From Pyxidicoccus caerfyrddinensis (lineage in GTDB: Bacteria; Myxococcota; Myxococcia; Myxococcales; Myxococcaceae), in NCBI RefSeq assembly GCF_010894405.1, contig NZ_JAAIYA010000008.1, positions 62,001-126,000 on the forward strand: a stretch of DNA of 64,000 bases, read 5' to 3'. The translations under genes and the position numbers were made by a program. Positions 16,241-26,312 of the stretch are shown in pieces; position 1 is the first letter of the stretch, and every line of letters begins with the position of its first letter. Below the pieces are notes generated by a model. That model made no database searches, was not told where the DNA came from, and saw only the letters and a program-made list of their open reading frames with translations.

Positions 16241-17299
16241 ATGCCGACGAGGCCAGGGCTTGGTGAAACCGCGCGAGCAATCGTTGCTGACGGAAAGGGC
16301 ATCCTGGCCGCGGACGAGACGGTCTCCACGATTACGAAGCGCCTGACCGCGCGCGAAATCGAGTCGACCGCGGAGAGCCGCCGTAACTACCGCGAGATGC
16401 TCTTCAGTACGCCCGACATCGCCCCGTTCATCGGCGGTGTCATCCTGCAGGACGAGACCATCCGGCAGGACAGCTCGACGAGCATCCCGCTGGTGGAGCT
16501 GCTGGCCGGCCGCGGCATCATCCCCGGCATCAAGGTGGACGCCGGCGTCCACCCCCTGGCTGGCGCGCCGGGAGAGTTCGTCACGGAAGGACTCGACGGG
16601 CTCCGCGAGCGGTTCGAGGAGTACCGCGAGCTGGGTGCGCGCTTCGCCAAGTGGCGCGCGGTCTTCATCATCCGCGACGGACTGCCGACCCCCAAGTGCA
16701 TCCACGCGAATGCGCACGCGCTCGCGCGTTACGCCGCCCTCTGCCAGGAGCAGGGCCTGGTGCCCATCGTGGAGCCTGAAGTCCTGATGGAGGGGGCGCA
16801 CGGGCTCGAGCGGTGTGAGGACGTGACGGGGCGCGTGCTGCAAGCGGTCTTCGACGAGCTCTTCGACGCGCAGGTGTCCCTGGAAGGGATGTTGCTCAAG
16901 CCGAACATGATCACCGCGGGCCAGGGTTTCGCCCGGCAGGCCACGGTGAAGCAGGTGGCGGAGGCGACGTTGCGCACCCTGACGCGCCATGTGCCGCCCG
17001 CGGTCCCCGGCATCGTCTTCCTGTCCGGTGGACAGGATTCTGTCCTGGCCACCGAGCACCTCAACGCCATCAATGAACTGGACAGTCCGAAGCCCTGGAA
17101 GCTGACCTTCTCCTACGGACGCGCGCTGCAGGACGAGGCGCTCGCGGCCTGGCAGGGCCGGCGGGAGAACGTGCCTGCCGGCCAGCAGGCGTTCCAGCAC
17201 CGCGCCCGGTGCGACAGCGCGGCGGCCCAGGGCAGGTACAGCAGCGACATGGAGGGCGAAGCGGGCTTCGCCGGGGCAGAGGCGCCCCCCTCCATCTAG
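16241..17299 (+). CDS. Fructose-bisphosphate aldolase, class I
   Basis: 352 residues from the ATG at 16241 with GGGAGG six bases upstream. It interconverts fructose 1,6-bisphosphate with the two triose phosphates through a Schiff base. Motifs: [17 protein letters not shown] near 17-34, [10 protein letters not shown] near 66, [30 protein letters not shown], and the Schiff-base lysine K220 in [13 protein letters not shown], then [18 protein letters not shown]. Length matches the animal-type class I family. The last ~25 residues ([19 protein letters not shown]) vary between species. It is followed by phosphoketolase after 49 bases and acetate kinase; together they would take sugar phosphates to acetate. 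Confidence 0.93.
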   Translation: MPTRPGLGETARAIVADGKGILAADETVSTITKRLTAREIESTAESRRNYREMLFSTPDIAPFIGGVILQDETIRQDSSTSIPLVELLAGRGIIPGIKVDAGVHPLAGAPGEFVTEGLDGLRERFEEYRELGARFAKWRAVFIIRDGLPTPKCIHANAHALARYAALCQEQGLVPIVEPEVLMEGAHGLERCEDVTGRVLQAVFDELFDAQVSLEGMLLKPNMITAGQGFARQATVKQVAEATLRTLTRHVPPAVPGIVFLSGGQDSVLATEHLNAINELDSPKPWKLTFSYGRALQDEALAAWQGRRENVPAGQQAFQHRARCDSAAAQGRYSSDMEGEAGFAGAEAPPSI

Positions 17300-17348
17300 C
17301 GCCAACCCGACTCAACGCTCCACACGCAACACGGATGGGAGGCATGTC

Positions 17349-19817
17349 ATGGCACACCCGGTAGGGACGGGAGAATCGGAGTACGCGCCGCCGCTGACGG
17401 CGAGGGAGCAGGGCCAGGGGCCCTCCGCACCCGGCAAGGACCGGACCCGGGGGGGTGGACCGCTGACCGCCCGGGAAGTGGAGTTGATGAACGCGTACTG
17501 GCGGGCGTGCAACTACCTCTCGGTGGGGATGATCTACCTCCAGGACAACCCGCTGCTGCAGAGGCCCCTGGTGCCGGAGGACGTGAAGCATCGGCTGCTC
17601 GGCCACTGGGGCGCGAGCCCGGCGCTCTCGTTCACCTGGATCCATCTGAACCGGCTCATCGTCGAGCAGGACCTCGACGTCATCTTCGTGGCCGGACCGG
17701 GCCACGGCGCCCCGGGCGTGCTCGGGCCGGCGTACCTCGAGGGCACCTACTCGGAAGTCTATCCGGACAAGAGCATGGACGCGGAGGGGATGCGGAAGTT
17801 CTTCAAGCAGTTCTCCTTCCCCGGTCACATCGGCAGCCACGTCACCCCGGAGACGCCGGGCTCCATCCATGAAGGCGGCGAGCTCGGCTACAGCCTCTCC
17901 CACGCGTACGGCATGGCCTACGACAATCCCGACGTCATCGTCGCCTGCGTCGTGGGTGACGGCGAAGCGGAGACCGGGCCGCTCGCGACGGCCTGGCACT
18001 CGAACAAGTTCCTCAACCCCGTGCGGGACGGCGCCGTGCTGCCCATCCTGAACCTCAACGGGTACAAGATCGCCAACCCGACCATCCTCGCCCGCATCAG
18101 CCAGGAAGAGCTCGAGGCCCTGTTCGTCGGCTACGGCTACAAGCCCTACTTCGTCGAGGGCAGCGACCCGGCCCAGATGCACCAGAAGATGGCGGAGACC
18201 CTGGAGCGCGCCGTCGAGGAGATCCGGGCCCTGCAGAAGACGGCACGGCAGACGGACACCCCGACGCGTCCTCGCTGGCCCATGATCGTCCTGCGCTCGC
18301 CCAAGGGGTGGACCGGACCGAAGGAGCTGGAGGGGCACAAGCTGGAGGGCCACTGGCGCTCACACCAGGTCCCCTTCGGCGACGTGCGGGCCAACCCGGC
18401 GCACCTGAAGGCGCTCGAGGACTGGATGCGCAGCTACCGGCCCCAGGAGCTGTTCGACGAGCAGGGACGGCTGGTTCCGGAGCTCCGGTCGCTTGCGCCC
18501 AAGGGCATCCGGCGGATGAGCGCGAACCCGCACGCCAACGGCGGCCTGCTTCGCAAGGCGCTCAACCTGCCCGACTTCCGCGACTATGCGGTCAAGGTCG
18601 GCACGCGCGGCACCAAGCTGCATGAGAACACGAAGCCGCTCGGCGAGTTCCTGCGGGACGTCATGCGTAACAACATGACGAGCTTCCGCGTCTTCGGCCC
18701 GGACGAGACCGCCTCGAACCGGCTCCAGGCCATCTACGAGGTGAGCAAGAAGACCTGGATGGCGGACCTGTTGCCGGAGGACGCCGACGGGGGCGAGCTC
18801 GCGCGCGACGGCCGCGTCATGGAGATGCTGTCGGAGCACACGCTGCTCGGCTGGCTCGAGGGGTATCTGCTCACCGGGCGCCACGGCTTCTTCCACACGT
18901 ATGAGGCGTTCGCCCACGTCATCGACTCCATGTTCAACCAGCACGCCAAGTGGTTGGACATCAGCAAGAACTACGTGAAATGGCGGGCGCCCGTCGCCTC
19001 GGAGAACATCCTCCTGTCCTCGACGGTGTGGCGACAGGACCACAACGGGTTCTCCCATCAGGACCCCGGATTCATCGACCTGGTGACCAACAAGTCCGGC
19101 TCCGTCACCCGCATCTACCTGCCTCCGGACGCCAACACGCTGCTGGTGGTGGCGGACCAGTGCCTGCGCAGCACCGACTGCGTCAACGTCATCGTCGCGG
19201 ACAAGCAGAAGCACCTGCAGTTCACCAGCATCGACGAGGCCATTGCCCACTGCGCCAAGGGGATGGGCATCTGGGCGAGGGCCAGCACGGACCAGGACGC
19301 GGAGCCGGATGTCATCATGGCCAGCTGCGGCGACGTCGCGACGCAGGAGGCCCTGGCCGCCGCCTCCATCCTGCGCGCGCGCGCACCGAACCTGAAGCTG
19401 CGCTTCGTCAACATCGTCGACCTGTTCAAGCTGCAGTCGGAGGCGGACCATCCGCACGGGTCCAGCCGACGCGAGATAGAGAGCCTGTTCCCACCGGGCA
19501 AGCCGATCATCTTCAGCTTCCATGGCTATGCCTCGCTCATCCACAAGCTGGCCTATCGCTTCATCGACCACGAAGACCTGCACGTGCATGGCTACAAGGA
19601 GAAAGGCAACATCAACACGCCTTTCGAGCTGGCCATCCTGAACGAGACGTCTCGCTTCGACCTGGTCATCGACGTCATCGACCGCGTGCCGGGGATGCAT
19701 GCGAAGGCAGGGCACCTCAAGGAAGAGATGAAGAACGCCATCATCTCCAACCTGGCCTACGCGCACGAGCACGGCAGGGACCGGCCTGAAATCGCGGATT
19801 GGACCTGGCCGGACTGA
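17349..19817 (+). CDS. xfp: Xylulose-5-phosphate/fructose-6-phosphate phosphoketolase
   Basis: 822 residues, the usual family length (about 790-830), with GGGAGG before the ATG. A thiamine-diphosphate enzyme that splits xylulose 5-phosphate or fructose 6-phosphate with phosphate into acetyl phosphate and an aldose phosphate. Motifs: [42 protein letters not shown], ThDP-binding [46 protein letters not shown] and [20 protein letters not shown]. The substrate preference cannot be read by eye. It lies 15 bases upstream of acetate kinase, which would convert its product acetyl phosphate to acetate and ATP. The first 40 residues are a low-conservation Pro/Gly-rich extension. Confidence 0.96.
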   Translation: MAHPVGTGESEYAPPLTAREQGQGPSAPGKDRTRGGGPLTAREVELMNAYWRACNYLSVGMIYLQDNPLLQRPLVPEDVKHRLLGHWGASPALSFTWIHLNRLIVEQDLDVIFVAGPGHGAPGVLGPAYLEGTYSEVYPDKSMDAEGMRKFFKQFSFPGHIGSHVTPETPGSIHEGGELGYSLSHAYGMAYDNPDVIVACVVGDGEAETGPLATAWHSNKFLNPVRDGAVLPILNLNGYKIANPTILARISQEELEALFVGYGYKPYFVEGSDPAQMHQKMAETLERAVEEIRALQKTARQTDTPTRPRWPMIVLRSPKGWTGPKELEGHKLEGHWRSHQVPFGDVRANPAHLKALEDWMRSYRPQELFDEQGRLVPELRSLAPKGIRRMSANPHANGGLLRKALNLPDFRDYAVKVGTRGTKLHENTKPLGEFLRDVMRNNMTSFRVFGPDETASNRLQAIYEVSKKTWMADLLPEDADGGELARDGRVMEMLSEHTLLGWLEGYLLTGRHGFFHTYEAFAHVIDSMFNQHAKWLDISKNYVKWRAPVASENILLSSTVWRQDHNGFSHQDPGFIDLVTNKSGSVTRIYLPPDANTLLVVADQCLRSTDCVNVIVADKQKHLQFTSIDEAIAHCAKGMGIWARASTDQDAEPDVIMASCGDVATQEALAAASILRARAPNLKLRFVNIVDLFKLQSEADHPHGSSRREIESLFPPGKPIIFSFHGYASLIHKLAYRFIDHEDLHVHGYKEKGNINTPFELAILNETSRFDLVIDVIDRVPGMHAKAGHLKEEMKNAIISNLAYAHEHGRDRPEIADWTWPD

Positions 19818-19832
19818 GAGAGGGGCTCACAC

Positions 19833-21080
19833 ATGGAGCAGCGACCGTTCGAAACGGGAGACGTGCCGGACGCGCTGCTCGTGCTCAACGCCGGTTCCTC
19901 GAGCCTGAAGTTCTCCGTCTTCCTCGAGGAGGAGCCCCTGCGGCTCCTCCTCCGAGGGGAGTTCGAGGAGCTGTCGACCCATCCGCGGTTCGTCGCGCAC
20001 GCGGATGGTGCCGTCATCGGTGAGAGGGACTGGGCCGCCGGAACGCGGCTCGGGTACGAGGGCGCCACCGACTTCCTCTTCACCTGGGGTCGAGGGGGCG
20101 TCCTCGGCGGGCACCGGATCGCGGCCGTCGGACATCGCGTGGTCCATGGCGGCATGCATTTTTCCGGGCCCGCCCTCATCGACGCGGCGACCCTGGCGGA
20201 GCTGGAAGCGCTGATTCCGCTGGCGCCGTTGCACCAGCCCCACTGCGTGGAAGCGATTCGCGCCGTCATGCGGACGGCGCCATCGGTGCCGCAGGTCGCC
20301 TGCTTCGACACCGCGTTCCACCGCACCCAGCCGCCCGTGGCCCAGGCCTTCGCCCTGCCCCGTCGCTATGCCGAGGAGGGCATCCGCCGCTACGGGTTCC
20401 ATGGGCTTTCCTACGAGTACATCGCCTCCACGCTGCCGCGCACGGCGCCCGCGGCCGCCGAGGGACGCACGGTGGTCGCGCACCTCGGGAACGGCGCGAG
20501 CATGTGCGCCCTGCTCCGGGGACGCAGTGTGGCGACCACCATGGGCCTCACCGCCCTGGACGGGCTCATGATGGGTACCCGGTGTGGTGCCATCGACCCC
20601 GGGGCCCTGCTGTACCTGATGGACCGGCACGGCATGGACTCGCGCGCGCTGGAGCGGCTCCTCTACCAGCAATCCGGCCTGCTGGGCGTCTCCGGCGAGT
20701 CCAGCGACATGCGGGAGCTGCTCGACAGCACCAGTGCCGCCGCCGCCGAGGCGCTGGAGTTGTTCGTCTACCGCATCCATCGCGAGCTCGGCTCGCTCGC
20801 GGCGGCACTGCACGGCCTGGACGCCGTCGTCTTCACGGGCGGCATTGGCGAGCACGCCGCGCCGATTCGCGAGCGCGTCTGTCGCGCCGCGGGCTGGCTC
20901 GGACTGGAGCTGGATGAAGCGGCCAATGCTCGCGGCGGGCCCTGCATCACCCGGCCTGGCAGCCGCGTCTCCGGCTGGGTGATTCCCACGGATGAAGAGG
21001 CGATGATTGCCCACCACACCCGGCGCGTGCTGAGCGCAACAAGCCTGGAGCCCGGTCCGCGGGCTCCAGGCAGCAGGTGA
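19833..21080 (+). CDS. ackA: Acetate kinase
   Basis: 415 residues, 15 bases after phosphoketolase with GAGAGGGG before the ATG. Transfers phosphate between acetyl phosphate and ADP. Motifs: VLNAGSSSLKFSVF (phosphate-binding N-terminus), GHRVVHGGMHF, CFDTAFHRTQPPVA, RYGFHGLSYEYIA, VVAHLGNGASMCAL, TTMGLTALDGLMMGTRCGAI and VFTGGIGEHAAPIRERVC, all standard for the family. The final residues (LEPGPRAPGSR) coincide with a perfect hairpin in the DNA. With xfp it forms a phosphoketolase-acetate kinase pair that makes ATP without an oxidative step. Confidence 0.96.
   Translation: MEQRPFETGDVPDALLVLNAGSSSLKFSVFLEEEPLRLLLRGEFEELSTHPRFVAHADGAVIGERDWAAGTRLGYEGATDFLFTWGRGGVLGGHRIAAVGHRVVHGGMHFSGPALIDAATLAELEALIPLAPLHQPHCVEAIRAVMRTAPSVPQVACFDTAFHRTQPPVAQAFALPRRYAEEGIRRYGFHGLSYEYIASTLPRTAPAAAEGRTVVAHLGNGASMCALLRGRSVATTMGLTALDGLMMGTRCGAIDPGALLYLMDRHGMDSRALERLLYQQSGLLGVSGESSDMRELLDSTSAAAAEALELFVYRIHRELGSLAAALHGLDAVVFTGGIGEHAAPIRERVCRAAGWLGLELDEAANARGGPCITRPGSRVSGWVIPTDEEAMIAHHTRRVLSATSLEPGPRAPGSR
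21043..21071 (+). terminator. Hairpin at the end of ackA
   Basis: GCCTGGAGCCCG pairs perfectly with CGGGCTCCAGGC over a 5-base loop. It lies within the last codons of ackA, seven bases before the stop. There is no T-run, so termination is likely but not certain. Confidence 0.5.
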
Positions 21081-21126
21081 GCGGGGTGTGACGGGGCCCG
21101 GGCGCCTCGCGCCGCAGGCCCGGACC

Positions 21127-21474
21127 TCACATGGACGTCGGGACGTACACGAGGTTGGTGCCCTGGTAGGAAGGCCTGTAATACGTGCTGCCGCACTGGT
21201 GGTAGGTGACGCCCGCCTGGACGACGTTGACGCAGCTGGCGGGCAGCGTGGACAGCACCGCGGCGGTTCCGACCGCGGCGGTTCCGACCACGGCGGCGGT
21301 CCCCACGACCGCCGCGCCGGCGACGGCGGCTCCTCCATAGACGGCCCGACGCGTGGTGCGGCGGGCCACACCCGCGACGCTCACGGGCGTCAGCGGCCTG
21401 CCCACCACGGCCAGGACCTCGCCCGCGGCGAGCACGAGTGTCAGTGTGAGAGCGGAGAAATGGGCGCGTTTCAT
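21127..21474 (-). CDS. Small exported protein, Ala/Val-rich with Cys pair
   Basis: 115 residues; ATG at 21474, AAGGAG upstream. A signal peptide (residues about 1-22) is followed by VGRPLTPVSVAG, a low-complexity AVVGTAAVVGTAAVGTAAV stretch (about 50-72) and a C-terminal module CVNVVQAGVTYHQCGSTYY ending NLVYVPTSM. That C-terminal pattern, with two Cys and YYRPSYQG, recurs in small exported proteins I recall as DUF6515-like; treat this as a weak family call. Its start overlaps the stop of the DUF2092 gene by four bases (ATGA), so the two are translationally coupled and probably act together at the cell envelope. Confidence 0.65.
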   Translation of the reverse strand: MKRAHFSALTLTLVLAAGEVLAVVGRPLTPVSVAGVARRTTRRAVYGGAAVAGAAVVGTAAVVGTAAVGTAAVLSTLPASCVNVVQAGVTYHQCGSTYYRPSYQGTNLVYVPTSM

Positions 21475-22307
21475 TTCGTATCTCCTTGCGTCCCCTTGCG
21501 GGACGACACCTCGAGGAAGTCGATGCGTTCGGCGTCGCCGGGCGGCGAGAAGCGGAACACGTCGTTGCCGAAGCGAGGCGAGAAGTCCCACTCCGAGAGC
21601 TCGACGACGAACTCGGGCAGGCCCTCGACCTTCTTCGAGACAATCACGAGCTTGCGCGGCACGGGCACGGGCCCGTCTTCAATCCACAACTGCCAGTCCG
21701 TCTCGTTTCCGCGAAACGCCAGGTGTTGGCAGGGAACGCCGCGGACGACGCTCGGTCCCAGGTTGCTCCCCGAGACGACGTCCTCCATCAGAATCTTGGC
21801 GGGGTTGCTGTAGAGCAGGTCCGCCCCTGGCGCCTCGATGTCCAGCTTCTCGCGCGCCGCATCGATGGCCTCGTCGATGTTTGGCGGGGCGTCGGCGGTC
21901 GCGTAGTAACGGGTCTTCTTGCCGAACAGGGTGAAGGTGCGCCCGTCGTAGAAGAACGAGAGGTCCGCCACCTCTCCGCGCCGGTCGCTCCGGAGCTTGT
22001 CGGGCCGCTGGAGCCGGACGGTGCTCGAGAAGTCGTACTCCTGCTTCTCTCCCGTCTTGAGCACGAACTCCATCGAGCCATCCGTCTGGACGCTGAACCG
22101 CTGCTGGCCGGCGAGGAAGTCGCTCATCTTCTCCACCAGCGCGCGAGCCTTGGGGTCGACGACAGGCTTCTGGGCTTTCTCTGCCTCAGGAGGCGCGGCC
22201 CCGGCGATTCCGCCGGCAAGTGTGGCGAGCACCGCAATGGAACACACCCACCGCCGCGAGCGTGTGACGGTTGAAAGGCTTCGTCCGCATGGCATTGGTT
22301 TTCCCAT
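21471..22307 (-). CDS. DUF2092 family exported protein
   Basis: 278 residues; ATG at 22307 with GGAGG upstream. A signal peptide ends near GGIAGAAPP. The mature part reads ALVEKMSDFLAGQQRFSVQ, DFSSTVRLQRPDKLRSDRRG, SFFYDGRTFTLFGKKTRYYA and PRKLVIVSKKVEGLPEFVV, the pattern of DUF2092 proteins, which resemble LolA/LolB lipid carriers in fold. A role in handling a hydrophobic ligand in the periplasm is plausible but unproven. It is the first gene of a coupled pair with the 115-residue exported protein. Confidence 0.82.
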   Translation of the reverse strand: MGKPMPCGRSLSTVTRSRRWVCSIAVLATLAGGIAGAAPPEAEKAQKPVVDPKARALVEKMSDFLAGQQRFSVQTDGSMEFVLKTGEKQEYDFSSTVRLQRPDKLRSDRRGEVADLSFFYDGRTFTLFGKKTRYYATADAPPNIDEAIDAAREKLDIEAPGADLLYSNPAKILMEDVVSGSNLGPSVVRGVPCQHLAFRGNETDWQLWIEDGPVPVPRKLVIVSKKVEGLPEFVVELSEWDFSPRFGNDVFRFSPPGDAERIDFLEVSSRKGTQGDTK

Positions 22308-22477
22308 CTCTGCCTCCGGCCGCGGTCCACGGAGCCCTGGGTGGCAGGGCTCCGGACTCGCGGGCTGTGTGAAACCTGAGGTGCGGTCCGTCCAGAATCA
22401 ACCACCCGGAGGAAGCCGCACCCGACGCCTGCTGCCCTCCGCGCCCCCAGGCGCAGGCGGGCAGCGGGCGGGTCCGC

Positions 22478-24457
22478 TCAGGTTGGAGACGACGGCTCCG
22501 AGGCCGGGACGGTGGCGCGCTCGTTCGCCTCGCGGGGCGCGGGGCCCGCGATGACCGCGGGGGCGCGGCCCTCTCTCCGGGCCGCCCGGGCGTTCTCGAT
22601 GTTGACGATGGCCTGGATGAGCCCCGCATGGCTGAAGGCCTGGGGCACGTTTCCCAGGGCCTCGTGCTTCACGGGGTCTATCTCCTCGGCGAGCAGGCCC
22701 AGGTCATTCACGTACTCCAGCACCTGTCCGAGCCGCTCCTCGGCCCGCTCCACGTCGCCGCGGACCGCGAAGCACGTGGTCAGCCAGAGCGTGCAGAAGG
22801 CGAACGTGCCCTCCTCGCCGGGGAGCCCGTCCTTGCGCTCGATGTAGCGGTAGACGTGGCCATTGCGCGTCAGCTCCTTGTCGATGCGCTCCACCGTCGC
22901 CGTCACGCGCGGGTCGTCCGGGGGCAGGAAGCCGCTGAGCAGCACTTGGAGGCCCGTGGCGTCCAGCGCCTTCTGTCCGAAGGCCTGCACGAAAGCGCCG
23001 GTGTCCGGGTCCACGCCCTGCGTCTCGATGACCTGCCGCAGCTCGTCCCGCGCGCGCCGCCAGCCGTCGAGATCCGGCTTCAGGTCGGGGAGGGGCTCGA
23101 AGAGGGTGATGGCGCGGTCCAGCGCCACCCACGCCATCAGCTTGGAGAACACGAAGTGCTGCCGGCCGCCGCGCGTCTCCCAGATGCCGTCATCGGGCTC
23201 CTTCCACCGGTTCGCCGCTGTGTCCGCCACCTGCCGGATGAAGTCCATCCAGAAGCGGCTGCGGGGGTCCGCCATCTGCGCCTCGTAGTTGATGCCCAGG
23301 TTGCGGATGAGGCCGTACATCACCCCGATGAGCTCACCGTAGGTGTCCATCTGGAACTGGTCGAACGCGCCGTTGCCGGTGCGCACCGGCCGGCTGCCCC
23401 GGTACCCGTCCAGGAAGTTCAGGTCCGTCTCCTGGAGGAAGCGCTCGCCGCCGATGCCGTAGAGAATCTGCAGCTCGTCCGTGCGGCCCGCCGTGGTGGC
23501 GAGGAGGTAGCGGCCGAACTGGCGCGCCTCCTGCCGGTAGCCGAACATGCCCAGCGCCGCGATGAGCACCGAGGAGTCCCGCAGCCAGCTGAACCGGTAG
23601 TCCCAGTTGCGCACGCCGCCCACCTCCTCGGGCAGGGACGTGGTGGCCGCGGCGATGATGGCGCCCGTGTCCGCGTAGGTGAGCCCCTTGAGGACGAGCA
23701 GGCTGCGCACCACCAGGTCGCGGTGGGGCCCCGCATACGTGCACCGGCCGGCCCAGGAGCGCCACCAGGACTCCGTGCGCTCCACGCGCGTGCGCAGGTC
23801 CGCCGGCTCCAGCCGCTCCGGCTTCATGCGGTGCGGGCGCTCCCACTGGAGGGCAATCTCGCGCGTGTCACCGGCCCGTAGCACCTCGCGGGCGTCGCAG
23901 CCGCCCTTCGCGTCGGAGCTGATGCGGCCGAGGTTGCACTGCAGGAGCAGCGAGTCCGCGCCGCCGAACACGACGGCGAGGTCATCCGCGACGGGATGGA
24001 GGTAGGGCGTGGTGCGGCCGAAGTCGAAGCGCGGGGAGAAGGTGACGGCCACCTCGACCTCGCCCTTCTCGCACCGGACCAGGCGGATGAAGAGGTGCCG
24101 GGGCTGGGTGACGGCGAGCTTCCCGGACTCGCGCTCGTCCTCCCAGCAGGGCAGGCAGTCGGTGACGGTGATGACGCCCGTGTCGGTGGTGAAGCGCGTC
24201 TCCAGGACATTCGTATCCGGCAGGTAGCGCCGGGTGATGGTGGAGGGGGCCACGGGAGCAATGCGGAAGAAGCCGCCCTTCTCGCGGTCCAGCATGCAGG
24301 CGAAGACGGGGTTGTTGTCGAAGCGATGGAAGCACATCCATTCCAGCGTCCCATCGCGTGCAACCATGCCCAGCGAGTGGCAGTCGCTCAGGAAGGCGTA
24401 GTCGGAGATGGGAGGATAGGGGGTCCCTGCGGGGCGTACCGATGTCTTGGAGGTCAT
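22478..24457 (-). CDS. Glycoside hydrolase family 15 protein (glucoamylase/trehalase type)
   Basis: 659 residues from MTSKTSVRP; an alternative ATG at 24475 adds six residues, and neither has a clear ribosome site. The N-terminal beta-sandwich has PPISDYAFLSDCHSLGMV and WMCFHRFDNNPVFACMLD. The (alpha/alpha)6 barrel has GGVRNWDYRFSWLRDSSVLI near 370 and the late active-site region LAEEIDPVKHEALGNVPQAF. GH15 members of this layout cleave alpha-glucosidic bonds in starch-like glucans, trehalose or related sugars; the substrate is not decidable here. No signal peptide, so it should act on internal sugars such as trehalose or glycogen fragments. A sugar-kinase-like gene lies upstream in the same direction. 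Confidence 0.9.
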   Translation of the reverse strand: MTSKTSVRPAGTPYPPISDYAFLSDCHSLGMVARDGTLEWMCFHRFDNNPVFACMLDREKGGFFRIAPVAPSTITRRYLPDTNVLETRFTTDTGVITVTDCLPCWEDERESGKLAVTQPRHLFIRLVRCEKGEVEVAVTFSPRFDFGRTTPYLHPVADDLAVVFGGADSLLLQCNLGRISSDAKGGCDAREVLRAGDTREIALQWERPHRMKPERLEPADLRTRVERTESWWRSWAGRCTYAGPHRDLVVRSLLVLKGLTYADTGAIIAAATTSLPEEVGGVRNWDYRFSWLRDSSVLIAALGMFGYRQEARQFGRYLLATTAGRTDELQILYGIGGERFLQETDLNFLDGYRGSRPVRTGNGAFDQFQMDTYGELIGVMYGLIRNLGINYEAQMADPRSRFWMDFIRQVADTAANRWKEPDDGIWETRGGRQHFVFSKLMAWVALDRAITLFEPLPDLKPDLDGWRRARDELRQVIETQGVDPDTGAFVQAFGQKALDATGLQVLLSGFLPPDDPRVTATVERIDKELTRNGHVYRYIERKDGLPGEEGTFAFCTLWLTTCFAVRGDVERAEERLGQVLEYVNDLGLLAEEIDPVKHEALGNVPQAFSHAGLIQAIVNIENARAARREGRAPAVIAGPAPREANERATVPASEPSSPT

Positions 24458-24653
24458 GCGCCACACGCTGTGCATGTGGGTGAAGGGATTGAATAGCCCT
24501 GGGGACGGTGGCGCGGCCGTGCGCCTGCCCGCGACGGAGCGGTCCCGCGCACGCACGCGCGTCACGGTTCGCGGGCGGGTCGGGCAGGCGTGCACAGCCT
24601 GCGCCGGGCTCCCGCTCCCCTTCCCTGCCCGCGCTCGAGTCGGTGGGGACGTC

Positions 24654-26132
24654 CTACGGCTTCGGCCGCGCGGGCAGGCTGGCCGCGGCAATGGCCTGCC
24701 CGTGGCGCTTGTCCTTCTCGCCCGGCATCCGCAGGTCCACGCGGGCGGCGAGCTCCGGGAACTCGACGCGCAGCACCTCGCGCGCCGTGTCGAGCATGAC
24801 GGCGCCGCCCTGCCCGGACGTGACGCGCCCGAGGACGAGCACGTGGCGGAAGTCATAGACAGTCGCGAGGTGGGCCAGCGCATACCCGAGATAGGCGCCG
24901 AGCGTGAGGTAGACGTCCACGGCCCGCTCGTCGCCCTTCAGCATCAGTTCCTGCAACTGCCTCAGCCGCGCGGGAAGCGGCAGCTCGCCGGGGACGGTGA
25001 TGCCGGCCGGACCGAGCAGCCTTCCCACGGCCTGCTGCGAGAGGTACTGCACGCAGCAGCCCTCGTCGCCGGACCACTCGTCGCGCGGGGCGCCGGCGCG
25101 GTAGTCGATGGGGACGAAGGCAATCTCGTTGAGCCAGGGGGTGACGCACTTCTCACCCGTGACGTAACCGCCCGCGGTGCTGGTGCCGAGCGCGATTCCC
25201 AGCACGCCGCCACCGTCGTCGATGGACATGGAGCCGAGCAGCGCGGCGACGTCCCCGTCGTTGACGACGTCGAACGGGACGTCGTTCCAGGCGTGCCGGA
25301 GGTCGCGGAAGATGTTCCTCACCCGCTGCTCGAAGAGCTCGGGAGGGATGCCCCGGAACAGCGAGGAGAAGCGCACCTGGTTGTCGACGTAGACGCCCGC
25401 GGCACTGCCGCCGATGGCGTCGACCCGGGGAAGGTGCTCCGCCGCGCGGCGCAGCGAGTCCATGATGCCGTCCCAATGGTACTGGGGGTCCGGCTGGTGG
25501 TACGGGTCCCACTCCACCTCCTCGCTCCAGACCACGACGCCGTCGATGATGGCGGCCACCTTGCGGTCGCTGCCTCCCAGGTCGAAGCCGATGCGGCAGC
25601 CGTCGAGGTGGCCTCCCAACGAGGCGCTGCCCGAGCGCTCCGGCGGCAACTCGCGCGCCGCCACCACTTCGATGGGATGGCCGTAGACGCTCTCGCCGAC
25701 GATGCGCGAGTCGAAGCGGCCGGTCGGGCTCTCGCGGAAGTGCGCGCGAAGTTCCGCGACCAGTGGGGCGGGCGCGTCGAGGTGGAGGCGAAAGCCGCCG
25801 CGCGCCCAGAGCGTGAGCTTGACCAGTCGCTCGAGCATCCTGGAGTTCGCGGTGGCGAGGGCATCACCCTCCGGGAGCAGGTCCGCCGTGAAGTGTGAAG
25901 CCGCGCCATCCTTCTGCTCGAGGGCGAAGCGCACCCGCACCGGGTGCCCCGTCTCTCTCGCACGCTGCTGCCAGGCACGCCAGGCGAGCGCGGACGGACG
26001 GAACAGCGGGTCGAGCACCGGCACGACCTTCGGAGCCACGAGCGCCGAGCTCCAGTGGGCATCCGCAAGCGAGAGGGGTGGGAGCATGCCCCAAAGCTGG
26101 GGACCTCTGTCCGCGGGTTCAAGCTCACACAT
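24654..26132 (-). CDS. ROK-like sugar kinase with long N-terminal extension
   Basis: 492 residues from MCELEPADRG; a start at 26087 is also possible. The first ~180 residues are not kinase-like and I do not recognise them. The rest follows the ROK/hexokinase plan: RIGFDLGGSDRKVAAI (phosphate 1), VVNDGDVAALLG, GIALGTSTAGGYV and VLVLGRVTSGQGG. The usual ROK zinc motif CxCGxxGCxE is reduced to DEGCCVQYLSQQAVG, so the zinc site is altered. Typical ROK kinases are about 300 residues. Together with the downstream GH15 enzyme it could phosphorylate glucose released from glucans or trehalose, which is inferred from position. Confidence 0.75.
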   Translation of the reverse strand: MCELEPADRGPQLWGMLPPLSLADAHWSSALVAPKVVPVLDPLFRPSALAWRAWQQRARETGHPVRVRFALEQKDGAASHFTADLLPEGDALATANSRMLERLVKLTLWARGGFRLHLDAPAPLVAELRAHFRESPTGRFDSRIVGESVYGHPIEVVAARELPPERSGSASLGGHLDGCRIGFDLGGSDRKVAAIIDGVVVWSEEVEWDPYHQPDPQYHWDGIMDSLRRAAEHLPRVDAIGGSAAGVYVDNQVRFSSLFRGIPPELFEQRVRNIFRDLRHAWNDVPFDVVNDGDVAALLGSMSIDDGGGVLGIALGTSTAGGYVTGEKCVTPWLNEIAFVPIDYRAGAPRDEWSGDEGCCVQYLSQQAVGRLLGPAGITVPGELPLPARLRQLQELMLKGDERAVDVYLTLGAYLGYALAHLATVYDFRHVLVLGRVTSGQGGAVMLDTAREVLRVEFPELAARVDLRMPGEKDKRHGQAIAAASLPARPKP

Positions 26133-26312
26133 GCCCTGCCGGCCCTGCAAGCGCACCTCGGAAGTGCACGCGCACGGTCCCCACGCCGACAGCAGCCTCC
26201 GACCCGGGCGCCGTATCCGGTGCGGGGCCCACGCTCTATTTCTCTGCCCGCGCGGCAAGACGCGACTTCCGGACTTGCCGTTCTACCCGTGGAACCAGAG
26301 AGAGGCAGCTCA

